DNA from: Amycolatopsis sp. GM8
Lineage (GTDB): Bacteria > Actinomycetota > Actinomycetes > Mycobacteriales > Pseudonocardiaceae
Direction: 5' to 3'
Assembly (NCBI RefSeq): GCF_021653975.1
Contig: NZ_JAJKFK010000002.1
Span: 930,001-994,000 of the forward strand
Length of the DNA stretch: 64,000 bases
Part shown: positions 26,176 to 35,921 of the stretch, one piece after another
Layout of the letters: every line of letters begins with the position of its first letter
Position numbering within the stretch: the first letter of the stretch is position 1
Notes under the pieces: generated by a model
The model's input: the letters and a program-made list of their open reading frames with translations, nothing else
Told to the model about the DNA's origin: nothing
Databases searched by the model: none
Translations under genes and position numbers: made by a program

Positions 26176-26440
26176 CCACGGGCCAACCCACCGCGCCCAC
26201 GGGCCAACCCACCGACGCCACCGGCCAACACGCCGACGCCACCGGCCAACACGCCAACGCAGCCGGCAAACTCACCGACGCAGCGGGCAAACACGCCGGT
26301 GGGCGGGCGGCGCCCGGCGTGTTGGCCTGTGGTGCGCGCGTGTTGGCCGCTCGCGCGGGTGAGTTTGCTTGCTGCGCGGGCGAGTCGGACGCTCAGGATG
26401 TCGAGTTCGACATTCGCGACGTCGAGTTCGACGTTCGCGG
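26176..26440. repeat. Mirrored 21-bp repeat array (6 + 6 units)
   Basis: The stretch 26126-26450 between two convergent genes contains no credible gene. On the left, GGCCAA or GGCAAA recurs at 26181, 26202, 26223, 26244, 26265 and 26286, exactly 21 bp apart. On the right, the complementary core TTGGCC, degrading to TTCGAC, recurs at 26322, 26343, 26364, 26385, 26406 and 26427. The typical left unit is CACCGGCCAACACGCCGACGC. The two halves are inverted and could fold into a very long imperfect hairpin. All six frames stay open, giving heptad-like spurious peptides. Confidence 0.85.
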
Positions 26441-26450
26441 CGCGCGGGGA

Positions 26451-27470
26451 TCAGAGGGTGGCGGCGGCTTCGAGGAGCATCCAGGCGCCGAGCTGGACGG
26501 ACAGGTCGCGGGAATCCTTGTCCGGCGCGGGTTTCGCCCAGTCCGAGCTGAACTGCGGGCCGCCGGGGGCGTCGGTCGCGCCCTCCCACGCGGCGCGCGC
26601 CGAGGTCAGCACGAGATCGCGGGCCGTGCCGGACTCGGGTGCGGGCAACCGGTTCGCCGCCAGCGCGAGATAGCGCGCCAGGATCCCCGCGAACAACCCA
26701 CCGTCCCCGCCGCCTTGCCCGACCAGCACCCCACCAGGGGCGCAGTGTGCGGCAACCGCGCGCACCGTCCGCGCGGCAGCGTCCATTTCGGACAGTTCGA
26801 GGCAGGCGCCGAGGAAAACCCCTTGGCAGTAGGTGTAAATCAGCTTCACGAACTCGCCGCTGTCCACGCGCAGCCCGTCCCACACGAGGCCCGTCGACGG
26901 ATCGATGAGCGTCGAATCCAGCCACGAGAACAGTTCCCGCGCGCGCTCGGTCTCGCCGACGCGGGCGTGCAGGATCGCGGCCGGCCCGTTGGACGGCGCG
27001 TTCTTGAACCGGTCGTTCTTGCCCCCGCCCGCCAGCCCACCACCACCCTCAACGGACACCCTTCGGGCGGCTTTCCTCCAATAAATCCCCCCGCCGCCCT
27101 CGGGCGTCCACGCGCCGCGCAACTCGGCGAGGATCGGCTCGACATCACGGCCCGCGCGCCGCATCGCGAGGCCGAGCCAGGCCATGTCGTCGTAGTACCG
27201 GTTGGTCCAGCCGAAGTTGCGCAACCGGACCGTCGCGATGAACCGGTCGATCCTCGCTTCCCGCGCGGCGGAAGGATCGCGCAGCTGGGCGTCGATCAGG
27301 CAGTCCAGCAGATGCGCCTGCCACCAGTAGTTCCAGCGCAGGTACAGCCGGTTGTTGACGCTCGGCGGCCAGCCACTGCGGCCCAGCAGCGTGCCGGGCA
27401 GCCCCCAGACCCGGCGCAGATGCCGGATCGTGATCGCGCGTTCCGCCGCCGCGGCCCACTCGCCGTACAT
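26451..27470 (-). CDS. Glycoside hydrolase family 76 protein
   Basis: A 339-residue (alpha/alpha)6-barrel protein related to endo-alpha-1,6-mannanases. NYWWQAHLLDCLIDAQ, RYYDDMAWLGLAM (with the paired acidic DD that is catalytic in the family) and NAPSNGPAAILHARVGETER are diagnostic. There is no signal peptide, so the product seems cytoplasmic or is exported by another route; a role in processing mannosylated envelope glycans is only inferred. ATG 27470 overlaps the stop of the methyltransferase gene by one base (TGATG). A similar gene lies near fba in mycobacteria (from memory). Confidence 0.88.
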   Translation of the reverse strand: MYGEWAAAAERAITIRHLRRVWGLPGTLLGRSGWPPSVNNRLYLRWNYWWQAHLLDCLIDAQLRDPSAAREARIDRFIATVRLRNFGWTNRYYDDMAWLGLAMRRAGRDVEPILAELRGAWTPEGGGGIYWRKAARRVSVEGGGGLAGGGKNDRFKNAPSNGPAAILHARVGETERARELFSWLDSTLIDPSTGLVWDGLRVDSGEFVKLIYTYCQGVFLGACLELSEMDAAARTVRAVAAHCAPGGVLVGQGGGDGGLFAGILARYLALAANRLPAPESGTARDLVLTSARAAWEGATDAPGGPQFSSDWAKPAPDKDSRDLSVQLGAWMLLEAAATL

Positions 27471-28123
27471 CACCACGCCTCGGCAAGGTCCGCGTGCTGC
27501 CGGATCCACGCGTGCATCACGATCCCGGCCGCGACCCCGGCGTTGATCGAGCGGGTGGTGCCGAACTGCGCGATCGACACGACGAGCGCCGCCGACTCCT
27601 GCGCCTCGGCGGACAAACCCGGCCCTTCCTGCCCGAACAGGAGCACGCATTCCCGGGGCAGCCGCGCCGTTTCGACGGGCCGGGCGCCGGGGGTGTTGTC
27701 GACCGCGACGATCGCCAGCCCCCGCTCGCCCGCGAACCCCGCCAGCGCGGCGACATCCACGTGGTGTTCGAGATGCTGGTACCGGTCGGTCACCATCGCG
27801 CCGCGCCGGTTCCAGCGCCGCCGCCCGACGATGTGCACCGCCGCCGCCGCGAACGCGTTCGCCGTGCGGACCACCGTGCCGATGTTGTGGTCGTGCTGGA
27901 AGTTCTCGATGGCCACATGGAAAGGATGCCGCCGGCGGTCGACGTCCGCGACGATCGCCTCACGCCGCCAGTAGCGGTAGGCGTCGACGACGTTGCGGCG
28001 GTCGCCCTCGGCCAGCAGTTCCGGGTCGTAGCGGGGATCGGCCGGCCACTTGCCCGGCCACGGGCCCACCCCGACCTCTTCGCGCGCCGTCCACTCGGTC
28101 GGCCCCGTCTCGTCCAGCTCCAC
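27470..28123 (-). CDS. SpoU/TrmH-family RNA methyltransferase
   Basis: A SAM-dependent 2'-O-ribose methyltransferase of about 217 residues with the trefoil-knot SPOUT fold. Motif 1 is NFQHDHNIGTVVRTANAFAA (Asn and Arg for the ribose), motif 2 is RECVLLFGQEGPGLS, and motif 3 is IAQFGTTRSINAGVAAGIVM. A GTG start at 28123 leaves 14 bp to the upstream DUF2784 gene; the longer frame would overlap it. The target is a tRNA or rRNA. It is coupled to the GH76 gene. Confidence 0.9.
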   Translation of the reverse strand: MELDETGPTEWTAREEVGVGPWPGKWPADPRYDPELLAEGDRRNVVDAYRYWRREAIVADVDRRRHPFHVAIENFQHDHNIGTVVRTANAFAAAAVHIVGRRRWNRRGAMVTDRYQHLEHHVDVAALAGFAGERGLAIVAVDNTPGARPVETARLPRECVLLFGQEGPGLSAEAQESAALVVSIAQFGTTRSINAGVAAGIVMHAWIRQHADLAEAW

Positions 28124-28137
28124 CCCGCGATTTTCGC

Positions 28138-28527
28138 TCAGGCCTGGCGCATGCGATGCGTCGGTGCGTGGTCGCGGTGCCGGTAGCGGATCCACGCGCC
28201 GACGTAGGAGAACACCACGATCGCGATCGCGACCACCCCGACCAGCGGCAACATCGACCGCGGGAACACCGTGCCGTAGATGTAGTACGCGTTGAACCCG
28301 CCGGGCAGCGGGCCGAGCCCCTGCTGGCTACGGAAGAAGTCTTCGAGCGCGGTCAGCGGGCAGGGGATGGGGAACACATTCACCGCAATGCCCCAGAACG
28401 CGAAGAAGATGTGCACGAAAATGCTCTTGGGCCACCGCCACGCGAGAAAGCCGCCGAGGCCGATATACAGCAAAGCGAGCACATGGATACCGACCGTGAT
28501 GTCTGCCAGTACTCTCCACGCCGACAC
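28138..28527 (-). CDS. DUF2784 membrane protein
   Basis: A 129-residue integral membrane protein with about four helices: ADITVGIHVLALLYIGLGGF, IFVHIFFAFWGIAVNVFPIP, CPLTALEDFFRSQQG (the conserved C-x-L-T-x-x-E signature) and MLPLVGVVAIAIVVFSYVG. Function unknown. The tail is basic and cytoplasmic. It starts at GTG 28527, preceded by AGGTCACAG, and leads a compact run with the methyltransferase and GH76 genes. Confidence 0.85.
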   Translation of the reverse strand: MSAWRVLADITVGIHVLALLYIGLGGFLAWRWPKSIFVHIFFAFWGIAVNVFPIPCPLTALEDFFRSQQGLGPLPGGFNAYYIYGTVFPRSMLPLVGVVAIAIVVFSYVGAWIRYRHRDHAPTHRMRQA

Positions 28528-28615
28528 CTGTGACCTCCCCCTTTGACGGTCCCCTCACCTCCGAAGATACTCTCGGTTTCGCGGGAAATGGCAGGTCGAA
28601 GCGTGTGACGCGTGA

Positions 28616-30172
28616 TCAACCACCCGCTTGGACACGCGAATGGAGTGCGGTGACCACTTTCCGTGCCGAATCGAATGCACCGTTCTGCCATGCGATCCAA
28701 TAGCTGAGCCAGTCGCCCGCGAAATAGACGCGTCCCTGCGACTGGTTCAACAGCGCGTATTCACCTGTCGTGCGCGAGGGCCAGCCGACCCAGCCGGCCT
28801 CGAGGTACGGGGTGCGGTGCCAGGCGACGGAGAAACTGCTGGCCAGCTGGGCGCGGTACTTCTCGCCGTGGATCTTCACACCCTGGGCGACGGCGCGCTC
28901 GAGGCGCTGGTCCGGGGTCAGGGCGCCGTAGGTCCGCGCGTTCGTGCCGGTGTTGTAGTAGCCGACGATCGTGCCGCGCCTGCCGTGGAATCCGTACGAC
29001 GGGTACCAGACATGCGTGAGGTCTAGGTCGGTCTCGGTGATCCCGCCGTAGATCCGGTCCTCGGCCTCCCACCAGCGGTTTCCGTACTCGAGCCCGATCT
29101 TGCCGACGGGCGTCAGGGTCGGTGTCCGGAGCGCTGCGGTCACGGCGTCGCCGAGGTTGGTGGGCACGCGCGCCATGATGTGCGGTGGCAGCGCGGCCAC
29201 GCAGTAGTCCGCGGTGATGGTGCGCTCGCCGGTGCCGTCCCGGTAGGCCACCTCGACGCCGTTGGCGCGGTTCGTCACCCGCGTGACCTCGGCACCCAGG
29301 CGCACCTTTCGCGTGCCGATCGCGTGGTAGAGCGCCATCGGGATCGCGTCCATCCCGCCGACGGGCTGCATCATCGTGATCGCCTGGTCGTACTCGAACT
29401 CGAACGTGAAGGTCCGGCCCAGCCGCGCGGCGAGCACATCGGACAGCGAAGGCGGCGGCCCGAGGATCACGCCCGGGGTGTCGCCGGCGCCCGGTTCGAC
29501 CGAGTAACCGCGGCGGCTGCTGCCGGTGTAGCCGAAACCGTCGGCTTTGCCGCCGATGTCACCGAAATCCTCGAGGAACGTGATGAGACGGTCCTTGTCG
29601 TCCGCGGTCAGTTCGGCGTTGAGGGCACCCTGGTCGATCGCCTTCGACAACAGCTCGGACACGTAGCCGTAGACGTCGGCCTTCGCGGTCCGGTACCGGA
29701 CCGGCGGCTTGCCGTCGAAGTACAGCAAGGCGTTCGCGTTCTGGTTGAGGAACGGCTGCACCTCGACGCCGAGCTCGCGGCAGTAGTCGAGCGTGACGTG
29801 GGATTGCGGCAGCCGGGCCGGGCCGGCGTTGAGGTACTGACCGTCGCTGAACCGCGCGGTCTGCTTGTGGCCGTCGAGATCGGTCTCGGTGGTGCCGCCG
29901 CGGACGGTCCAGTTCCGCCCGCCGACCCGGTTCTTCGCTTCGAGGATCGTGCAGTCGTAGCCGGCCTTGCCGAGTTCGTAGGCGGTGGCGAGGCCGGCGA
30001 TGCCGGCGCCGAGGATGACGACCTTCGTGTGGCCGCCACCCCGGGCCGGTGGCTGGTAGTCCGCGGCGGCGATCGCGGGCGCGGTGAGTCCCAGCGCCTG
30101 CATCGACTCGAACATCACCCCCGCGCCGCCGGCGATCCCGATCGACTTCAGCAAGCTTCGGCGCGTGATCAT
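28616..30172 (-). CDS. Exported FAD-dependent amine/L-amino acid oxidase
   Basis: A flavin monoamine oxidase family protein of about 518 residues. The N-terminus MITRRSLLKSIGIAGGAGVM is a twin-arginine signal (RRSLLK) leading to AIAAAD. The FAD domain holds KVVILGAGIAGLATAYELGK and ILEAKNRVGGRNWTVRGG; the C-terminal GRVYFAGDWLSYWIAWQNGA is the second FAD-binding motif. It would be folded with FAD in the cytoplasm, exported by Tat, and would oxidise an amino acid or polyamine to release H2O2 and ammonia. A GTG at 30244 could add 24 residues before the twin arginines. Confidence 0.9.
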   Translation of the reverse strand: MITRRSLLKSIGIAGGAGVMFESMQALGLTAPAIAAADYQPPARGGGHTKVVILGAGIAGLATAYELGKAGYDCTILEAKNRVGGRNWTVRGGTTETDLDGHKQTARFSDGQYLNAGPARLPQSHVTLDYCRELGVEVQPFLNQNANALLYFDGKPPVRYRTAKADVYGYVSELLSKAIDQGALNAELTADDKDRLITFLEDFGDIGGKADGFGYTGSSRRGYSVEPGAGDTPGVILGPPPSLSDVLAARLGRTFTFEFEYDQAITMMQPVGGMDAIPMALYHAIGTRKVRLGAEVTRVTNRANGVEVAYRDGTGERTITADYCVAALPPHIMARVPTNLGDAVTAALRTPTLTPVGKIGLEYGNRWWEAEDRIYGGITETDLDLTHVWYPSYGFHGRRGTIVGYYNTGTNARTYGALTPDQRLERAVAQGVKIHGEKYRAQLASSFSVAWHRTPYLEAGWVGWPSRTTGEYALLNQSQGRVYFAGDWLSYWIAWQNGAFDSARKVVTALHSRVQAGG

Positions 30173-30310
30173 GTGCTTCAGCTTCCGGCGCGCCGCGGTT
30201 CGGCCGGATGACGCGAGGATGTCGAACGTGTTGGTAGCCCGCACGGTTTGTTTCCGGCCGCGGTAACAACTGATGATCAAGAAACCGGACGGCCGAACCG
30301 GTTGGTGCGC

Positions 30311-30874
30311 TCAGCCGAGCCCGAGATCGTCGGACGTCAGCAGGTACCGGTACGCCAGGCCTTCCTTCTCGATCGCTTCTCGCGCACCGGTGTCACGGTC
30401 GACGACGGTGGCGACGCCGACGACCGTCGCGCCGGCCTCGCGCAGCGCCTCGACGGCGGTGAGCACGCTCGCGCCCGTTGTGGACGTGTCGTCGACGGCC
30501 AGCACGCGCTGCCCGGACACCTCGATGCCCTCGATCCGGCGCTGCATCCCGTGCTGCTTGGTGGCTTTGCGGACGACGAACGCGTCGAGCACCATGCCCG
30601 CGGCCGCCGAGGAGTGCAGCATCGCGGTGGCGACCGGGTCGGCGCCGAGCGTCAGCCCGCCGACGGCGACGTAGCTCCAGTCGGTGGTGAGCTGCCGCAT
30701 CAGGCTGCCGATGAGCGGGGCCGCCGCGTGGTGCAGCGTGGCCCGCCGCAGGTCGATGTAGTAGTCCGCTTCCTTGCCGGAGGAGAGCGTGACTTTGCCC
30801 TGTACCACGGCGAGATCCGTGACGAGTCGTGCCAGTTCGAGTTTCGCGTCTTGATCGATCGCCGGTTTCACCAC
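30311..30874 (-). CDS. pyrE: Orotate phosphoribosyltransferase
   Basis: A 187-residue enzyme of pyrimidine synthesis that joins orotate and PRPP to give OMP. The PRPP signature VLAVDDTSTTGASVLTAVEA and the loop KATKQHGMQRRIEG, with the catalytic Lys, are intact; the N-terminal KVTLSSGKEADYYIDLRRA is typical. GTG start at 30874. It stands apart from other pyr genes. The order pyrE, (SDR), membrane protein, clpB matches my memory of mycobacterial pyrE-Rv0383c-clpB. Confidence 0.95.
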   Translation of the reverse strand: MVKPAIDQDAKLELARLVTDLAVVQGKVTLSSGKEADYYIDLRRATLHHAAAPLIGSLMRQLTTDWSYVAVGGLTLGADPVATAMLHSSAAAGMVLDAFVVRKATKQHGMQRRIEGIEVSGQRVLAVDDTSTTGASVLTAVEALREAGATVVGVATVVDRDTGAREAIEKEGLAYRYLLTSDDLGLG

Positions 30875-30910
30875 GCCAGAGAGTCTTACACAGACCCCCG
30901 ACAGGATTCG

Positions 30911-31675
30911 TCAGGTGCGGCCGCGTCCGCCGATGAGCCCGCTGATCCGCCGGACCAGCCCGCGCGGCACGAACTGCCCGAGCGAGACGATCGCCTTGTA
31001 CTGCCTGCCGGGAACCGAGATGACCTTGCCGCGGCGCAGATCCGCGAGCCCGTCCGCGACGACGCGCTCGGCGTCGAGCCAGAACGGTTCCGGGAACGGG
31101 ATCACGATGCCGGCGCGCTCGTGGAACTCGGTGTGCACGAACCCGGGGCACAGCGCGGTCATCCGCACGCCGCGCGGCAGCCCGGCCGCGATGCCTTCGG
31201 TGAACGCCGTGACCCAGCTTTTGCTTGCGGTGTAAGTGGAGCCGCGGCCGGAGAAGAACCCGGCGACGCTCGACACGTTGAGGATCTCGCCGGCGCCGCG
31301 TTCGATCATGGCGGGCAGCGCCGCGTGCGTCAGCCGCAGCACGGCGGTCACGTTGATGTCGAGCTGGCGCTGCAGGTCGTCGACCGGCGCCTCCCAGAAC
31401 TCCTTCGCCAGCCCGATTCCGGCGTTGTTGACCAGCAGATCGACGGGCTCCTTCGCGAGCCTGTCCTCGACGACGGCACGGCCTTCGGCGGTGGACAGGT
31501 CCGCGGGCAGCGCCGTCGCGGTGATCCCGTGTTCGCGCGCCAGTTCCGCCGCGGTGGCCTGCAGCCGCGACTTGTCGCGGGCGACGAGCACGAGGTCGTA
31601 GCGCTCACGCGCGAGGTGCCGGGCGAACGCCGCACCGAGGCCCGACGAGGCACCGGTGACGAGCGCTGTGCTCAC
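30911..31675 (-). CDS. Short-chain dehydrogenase/reductase
   Basis: A 254-residue SDR of the DltE/YdfG-like type. [15 protein letters not shown] is the cofactor loop, LLVNNAGIG the NAG motif, and [13 protein letters not shown] with [10 protein letters not shown] holds the Ser, Tyr and Lys. The basic C-terminus [17 protein letters not shown] may associate with membranes. GTG 31675 overlaps the upstream gene stop by 4 bp, so it is co-translated with the membrane protein 31672-32370. The substrate is probably a lipid or keto compound; this is uncertain. Confidence 0.9.
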   Translation of the reverse strand: MSTALVTGASSGLGAAFARHLARERYDLVLVARDKSRLQATAAELAREHGITATALPADLSTAEGRAVVEDRLAKEPVDLLVNNAGIGLAKEFWEAPVDDLQRQLDINVTAVLRLTHAALPAMIERGAGEILNVSSVAGFFSGRGSTYTASKSWVTAFTEGIAAGLPRGVRMTALCPGFVHTEFHERAGIVIPFPEPFWLDAERVVADGLADLRRGKVISVPGRQYKAIVSLGQFVPRGLVRRISGLIGGRGRT

Positions 31676-32370
31676 GCCTTCTCCTGCTGCTCCGGTGCCT
31701 GCCAGTGCCGCCCGCCGGGCGCGGCTTCCTCGTCAAAAGGGTCGACGATGTCGGCGATCTCGCCGAGATCGCGCAGCAACCGCTCGAGCCGGGACGGGCC
31801 CGCCTGCGGCGCCGCGCTGCCGAGCACCCACTCGCCCTCCAGCCACGCCACGCCGACGTCCCCGCCGAGCCCGTCGGCGGCGTCCACCAGCTCCTGAGTG
31901 ATCAAGCGGCGTGCGGGCTCCGGGTTGTCGGCGAACGCGTAGCGCTGCCCGACCGGGCCGAGCAGCTCGGGCATGTCGGGACGCTGGAACGGCACGCTCG
32001 CGAGCCACAGCTCGACCAGCGCCGGGTGCACGCGGTTGCAGCGGACCGCGACCACGACGGCCGGGATCTGGCCGTTCGCCTCGATGTCGAACACGAACAC
32101 CGGGCGCCGGCCGTCCGAGGTGAACGTCGAACCGGCGACGACGTTGACCGCCGCCTCCGCGCCGAAGTAGCCGATCGCGCCACCGGACCACTGTTTCGCG
32201 AGCCGCTCGTCCTCCTCGACGAACTGCCATCCGCGCAGGTCAGCCCACCGCATGCGCTCCCGGTTGCGGGACCCTTCTCTGGTCCGGTCGGCGGCGAGCA
32301 GCACTAGGCCCACCACCAAGGCGACGGCGGCGATGACGAACCAGACCCACGCTGGAATACCCACCCGCAC
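31672..32370 (-). CDS. Conserved membrane-anchored protein beside clpB
   Basis: A 232-residue protein with one N-terminal membrane helix ([20 protein letters not shown]) and a large soluble domain ([20 protein letters not shown], then [20 protein letters not shown]). The family has no known function to me. The position between clpB and pyrE recalls Rv0383c of M. tuberculosis (from memory). GTG 32370 is the start; the gene is followed, with a 4-bp overlap, by the SDR. A strong hairpin separates it from clpB. Confidence 0.78.
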   Translation of the reverse strand: MRVGIPAWVWFVIAAVALVVGLVLLAADRTREGSRNRERMRWADLRGWQFVEEDERLAKQWSGGAIGYFGAEAAVNVVAGSTFTSDGRRPVFVFDIEANGQIPAVVVAVRCNRVHPALVELWLASVPFQRPDMPELLGPVGQRYAFADNPEPARRLITQELVDAADGLGGDVGVAWLEGEWVLGSAAPQAGPSRLERLLRDLGEIADIVDPFDEEAAPGGRHWQAPEQQEKA

Positions 32371-32372
32371 AG

Positions 32373-32421
32373 GGTATCGTCACGGGCCGCTGAACCAAGA
32401 TCAGCGGCCCGTGTCGATACC
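32373..32421 (-). terminator. Long hairpin after clpB
   Basis: Two 21-base arms, 32373-32393 and 32401-32421, pair with a single mismatch around a 7-nt loop; the core is CACGGGCCGCTGA with TCAGCGGCCCGTG. It lies 12 bp past the clpB stop on the minus strand and isolates clpB from the downstream genes. Confidence 0.85.
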
Positions 32422-32433
32422 ACTCGTTCGGGT

Positions 32434-35034
32434 TCAGGCCCTCGACACGGTCAGCGCGTTGCCGGCTTCGAGCTCCGGGATGTCGACCCGGACCGTGTCG
32501 CCGTCGCGGATCTCGCCGGCCAGCAGCTTCTTCGCCAGCTGGTCACCGATCGCCGACTGCACCAGCCGCCGCAGCGGCCGCGCGCCGTAGATCGGGTCGA
32601 AACCGTTGAGCGCCAACCATTCCCGGGCACCCGGCGTGACGTCCAGGGTGAGTCGCCGCTGCCCGAGACGGGCCGCGAGACGGTCGACCTGGATGTCCAC
32701 AATGGAGGTCAGCTGCTCGGTGTCGAGCTGGTGGAACACCACGATGTCGTCCAGCCGGTTCAGGAACTCCGGCTTGAAGTGCCGCTGCACCGTGGAAAGC
32801 ACCGCGTCCCGCCGCTGCCGCTCGTCGAGCGAAGCGTCCGCGAGGGCCTGCGAGCCCAGGTTCGACGTCAGCACCAGGATGGTGTTGCGGAAGTCGACCG
32901 TCCGGCCCTGGCCGTCGGTCAACCGCCCGTCGTCGAGGACCTGCAGCAACACGTCGAACACGTCCGCGTGCGCCTTCTCGACCTCGTCCAGCAGCACCAC
33001 CGAGTACGGCCGGCGCCGGACGGCTTCGGTCAGCTGGCCGCCCTGGTCGTAGCCCACGTAGCCCGGGGGCGCCCCGACCAGCCGCGCGACACTGTGCTTC
33101 TCGGAGTACTCGCTCATGTCGATCCGGGTCATCGCCCGCTCGTCGTCGAACAGGAACTCCGCCAGCGCCTTCGCCAGCTCCGTCTTGCCGACACCGGTCG
33201 GGCCGAGGAACAGGAACGAACCCGTCGGACGGTCGGGATCGGCGACACCGGCCCGCGTGCGGCGAACCGCGTCGGACACGACCGTCACGGCTTCCTGCTG
33301 GCCGACGACGCGCTTGCCGAGCTCCTCCTCCATCCGCAGCAGCTTGCCGGTCTCGCCTTCCAGCAGCCGGCCGGCCGGGATCCCGGTCCACGCGCTCACG
33401 ACGTCGGCGACGTCATCCGCGCCGACCTCTTCCTTGAGCATCACGTCCGCGCCGGAGGAACTGGCCGCGGTGTTCTGCTGCGCGCCCTCGAGTTCCTTTT
33501 CCAGCGCGGGAATCCGGCCATAGCGCAACTCCGCGGCACGGCCGAGATCGGCGTCGCGCTCGGCGCGATCGGCCTCGCCGCGCAACTGTTCCAGCTGCTC
33601 CTTGAGGTCGCGGACCTTCTCGATCGAGCCCTTCTCGTTCTGCCAGCGCGCGGTCAGCGCGGTCAGCGCCTCACGCTTCTCCGCCAGCTCCGCCCGCAGC
33701 GCGGCCAGCCGCTCCTTCGAGGCGATGTCCTCTTCCTTTTCGAGCGCCATCTCCTCGATCTCGAGGCGCCGCACCGCCCGCTCGACCTCGTCGATCTCGA
33801 CGGGCCGCGAGTCGATCTCCATGCGCAGCCGGGACGCGGCCTCGTCGACCAGGTCGATCGCCTTGTCCGGCAGGAAGCGCGCGGTGATGTACCGGTCGGA
33901 CAGGGTCGCGGCGGAAACCAGTGCGGCGTCGGTGATCCGGACACCGTGGTGCACCTCGTAGCGCTCCTTGAGCCCGCGCAGGATGCCGATCGTGTCCTCG
34001 ACCGACGGCTCGCCGACCAGCACCTGCTGGAAACGCCGCTCCAGCGCGGCGTCCTTCTCGATGTGCTGGCGGTACTCGTCGAGCGTGGTCGCGCCGACCA
34101 TCCGCAGCTCACCGCGGGCGAGCATCGGCTTGATCATGTTGCCGGCGTCCATCGCGCCCTCGCCGGTCGCACCCGCACCGACGATCGTGTGCAGCTCGTC
34201 GATGAACGTGATGACCTGGCCCGCCGAATCGGTGATCTCCTTGAGGACGGCCTTCAGCCGCTCCTCGAACTCACCGCGGTACTTCGCGCCGGCGACCATC
34301 GAACCGAGGTCGAGCGCGACAACTCGCTTGCCCCGCAAGGATTCCGGCACGTCGCCGGCGACGACCCGCTGCGCGAGACCCTCCACGATGGCGGTCTTGC
34401 CGACACCGGGCTCACCGATCAGCACCGGATTGTTCTTGGTACGCCGGGAAAGCACCTGCACGACGCGGCGGATCTCGTTGTCCCGCCCGATCACCGGGTC
34501 CAGCTCGCCCTTGCGCGCGCGCTCGGTGAGGTCGACGCCGTACTTCTCCAGCGCCTTGAAGGTGCCCTCCGGGTCGGGGCTGGTGATCCGCGCCGAACCG
34601 CGCACCTTGGTGAACGCCTCGCGCAGCGCGTCCGGGGTGGCGCCGTGCCGCTTCAGCAGGTCGGCGACCAGGCCGCCCTCCGCGGCGAGGCCGACCAGCA
34701 GGTGCTCGGTCGAGACGAACTCGTCGCCCATCTCGGTCGCGAGCTTCTGCGCGTGCGTCAGCGCCTTCAGCGCCGGGGTGTCGAACTGCGGGGTGGACAC
34801 CGTCGCGCCGGTGGCCGAGGGCAGCCCGTTGGTGATCGGCCCGAGTTCCGTGCTCACCTGCGCCGGATCGGCGCCGACCGCGGTCAGCAGCGGGCCGGCG
34901 ATTCCGTCGCTCTGCGCGAGCAGCGCGCCCAGCAGGTGCGCCGGTGCGATGCTCGGGTTGCCCGCCACGGTCGCCGCCTGCGCCGCCGACGAGATCGCCT
35001 GCTGGGTCTTCGTCGTCGGGTTGAAAGCGTCCAT
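32434..35034 (-). CDS. clpB: ATP-dependent disaggregase ClpB
   Basis: An 866-residue Hsp100 ring ATPase that pulls proteins out of aggregates together with DnaK. It has the N domain ([20 protein letters not shown]), AAA-1 with Walker [14 protein letters not shown], a coiled-coil middle domain ([20 protein letters not shown]) and AAA-2 with [19 protein letters not shown] and a C-terminal sensor region. ATG 35034 has GGAGTG upstream. A HAIR box 75 bp before the start puts it under HspR, along with the dnaK operon in this window. Confidence 0.97.
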   Translation of the reverse strand: MDAFNPTTKTQQAISSAAQAATVAGNPSIAPAHLLGALLAQSDGIAGPLLTAVGADPAQVSTELGPITNGLPSATGATVSTPQFDTPALKALTHAQKLATEMGDEFVSTEHLLVGLAAEGGLVADLLKRHGATPDALREAFTKVRGSARITSPDPEGTFKALEKYGVDLTERARKGELDPVIGRDNEIRRVVQVLSRRTKNNPVLIGEPGVGKTAIVEGLAQRVVAGDVPESLRGKRVVALDLGSMVAGAKYRGEFEERLKAVLKEITDSAGQVITFIDELHTIVGAGATGEGAMDAGNMIKPMLARGELRMVGATTLDEYRQHIEKDAALERRFQQVLVGEPSVEDTIGILRGLKERYEVHHGVRITDAALVSAATLSDRYITARFLPDKAIDLVDEAASRLRMEIDSRPVEIDEVERAVRRLEIEEMALEKEEDIASKERLAALRAELAEKREALTALTARWQNEKGSIEKVRDLKEQLEQLRGEADRAERDADLGRAAELRYGRIPALEKELEGAQQNTAASSSGADVMLKEEVGADDVADVVSAWTGIPAGRLLEGETGKLLRMEEELGKRVVGQQEAVTVVSDAVRRTRAGVADPDRPTGSFLFLGPTGVGKTELAKALAEFLFDDERAMTRIDMSEYSEKHSVARLVGAPPGYVGYDQGGQLTEAVRRRPYSVVLLDEVEKAHADVFDVLLQVLDDGRLTDGQGRTVDFRNTILVLTSNLGSQALADASLDERQRRDAVLSTVQRHFKPEFLNRLDDIVVFHQLDTEQLTSIVDIQVDRLAARLGQRRLTLDVTPGAREWLALNGFDPIYGARPLRRLVQSAIGDQLAKKLLAGEIRDGDTVRVDIPELEAGNALTVSRA

Positions 35035-35109
35035 CCCACACTCCATGTCGAACGTCAGTCCTGGAGACAGCCTCCCGCATGGGCCATCGACAAGCACAAC
35101 GTCAGAAAA

Positions 35110-35130
35110 GTTGAGTGTGTTCCGCTCAAG
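35110..35130 (-). promoter_or_regulatory. HAIR element (HspR site) of clpB
   Basis: On the minus strand it reads CTTGAG-N9-CTCAAC, five of six and six of six matches to the HspR consensus CTTGAG-N9-CTCAAG. It lies 75 bp upstream of the clpB start, between clpB and the end of the MarR gene. Confidence 0.88.
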
Positions 35131-35136
35131 TATGAG

Positions 35137-35586
35137 TTAGCCGAAGGTGCGGCGCATGGCGTCGTTCATCGACTCCAGACGATCGGTCAGCGCGGTGACC
35201 TCTTCCTCGGTCCAGTCGTTCAGCGCGGCGCGAACGAACTCGAGGTGCTTCGCGCGCCAGCGCTTCAGTTCGGCCAGGCCCCGCTCCGACACGCTGACCA
35301 GCGCGGCGCGGCCGTCCTCGGGTGCGGGCCGGCGCTCGACGAACCCCGCGGCGGCCAGCTGTGCGATCTGCCGGCTGATCACCGAGACGTCGACCATCTT
35401 GCGCTTGGCCAGTTCCGACGGGCGGGACTCGCCGTTCATCGCGAGATCACCCAATAGCATGGCGGCAGCGGGATGCAGACCCGGGTCGCTGCGCTGCACG
35501 GAGGCGGTGACCCATGCCTGCATCAGCTGACCCGCGGTGCGTAGCTGCTGCAGGAGCTCGATCCCGGCGTCTTCGCTCAGGGTCAT
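35137..35586 (-). CDS. MarR-family transcriptional regulator
   Basis: A 149-residue MarR protein. The winged helix is [20 protein letters not shown] followed by [20 protein letters not shown] with the wing. ATG 35586 has GGAGGC 6 nt before it. Its own promoter region carries the repeat GTTGTT-CCA-AACAAC, which fits autoregulation. Its target is unclear: it is upstream of clpB on the same strand and divergent from the flavohemoprotein gene, which is 335 bp away. Confidence 0.9.
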   Translation of the reverse strand: MTLSEDAGIELLQQLRTAGQLMQAWVTASVQRSDPGLHPAAAMLLGDLAMNGESRPSELAKRKMVDVSVISRQIAQLAAAGFVERRPAPEDGRAALVSVSERGLAELKRWRAKHLEFVRAALNDWTEEEVTALTDRLESMNDAMRRTFG

Positions 35587-35604
35587 GGGGATGCCTCCTG
35601 ATTG

Positions 35605-35646
35605 GTTGTTCCAAACAACTATACGCACGGTAATTGCCTGGAACAA
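35605..35646. promoter_or_regulatory. MarR autoregulatory repeats
   Basis: GTTGTT-CCA-AACAAC (35605-35619) is a perfect inverted repeat directly before the ribosome-binding site. In addition TTGTTCCA (35606-35613) is mirrored by TGGAACAA (35639-35646), giving two staggered sites over the probable promoter. Confidence 0.6.
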
Positions 35647-35787
35647 TGATCAGGCGCGTGAAACGGACCACTCGATGTCGCCCGCAGTTACCACCCGGAC
35701 GGAGCAACTATAGGCGCAACTCGCCCTGAAGCCGTTACTCTGCGATCGAATCTCGTCCCACTCACGGGATTACGCTTGACCGAATGG

Positions 35788-35813
35788 GGTGGAATATTCG
35801 TGATCATTTCACC
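35788..35813. promoter_or_regulatory. Imperfect inverted repeat in the long gap before the flavohemoprotein
   Basis: The 335-bp gap 35587-35921 contains no gene that I can support. Besides the MarR sites it holds GGTGGAA (35788-35794) facing TTTCACC (35807-35813) with one mismatch, preceded by TTGACC at about 35777. It may be a promoter with an operator for the flavohemoprotein gene. Confidence 0.35.
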
Positions 35814-35921
35814 CAGTAACGACCGCTGTGGCCTGGTCCTGCCTTCCGGGGCCTTGCTATTGCGCGTTCGTGAATAATCGAGCGCGAGCATGAACGCGCA
35901 CCCCGGAGCACCCCGAGACCG

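Noticed and set aside
26272..26925. Repetitive open frames over the 21-bp array
   Set aside because: They arise because the repeat length is a multiple of three; the peptides are simple heptads that run into the GH76 gene in the wrong frame.
32731..35457. 908-codon open frame opposite clpB
   Set aside because: It is the mirror frame of clpB; no start signal and no recognisable fold.
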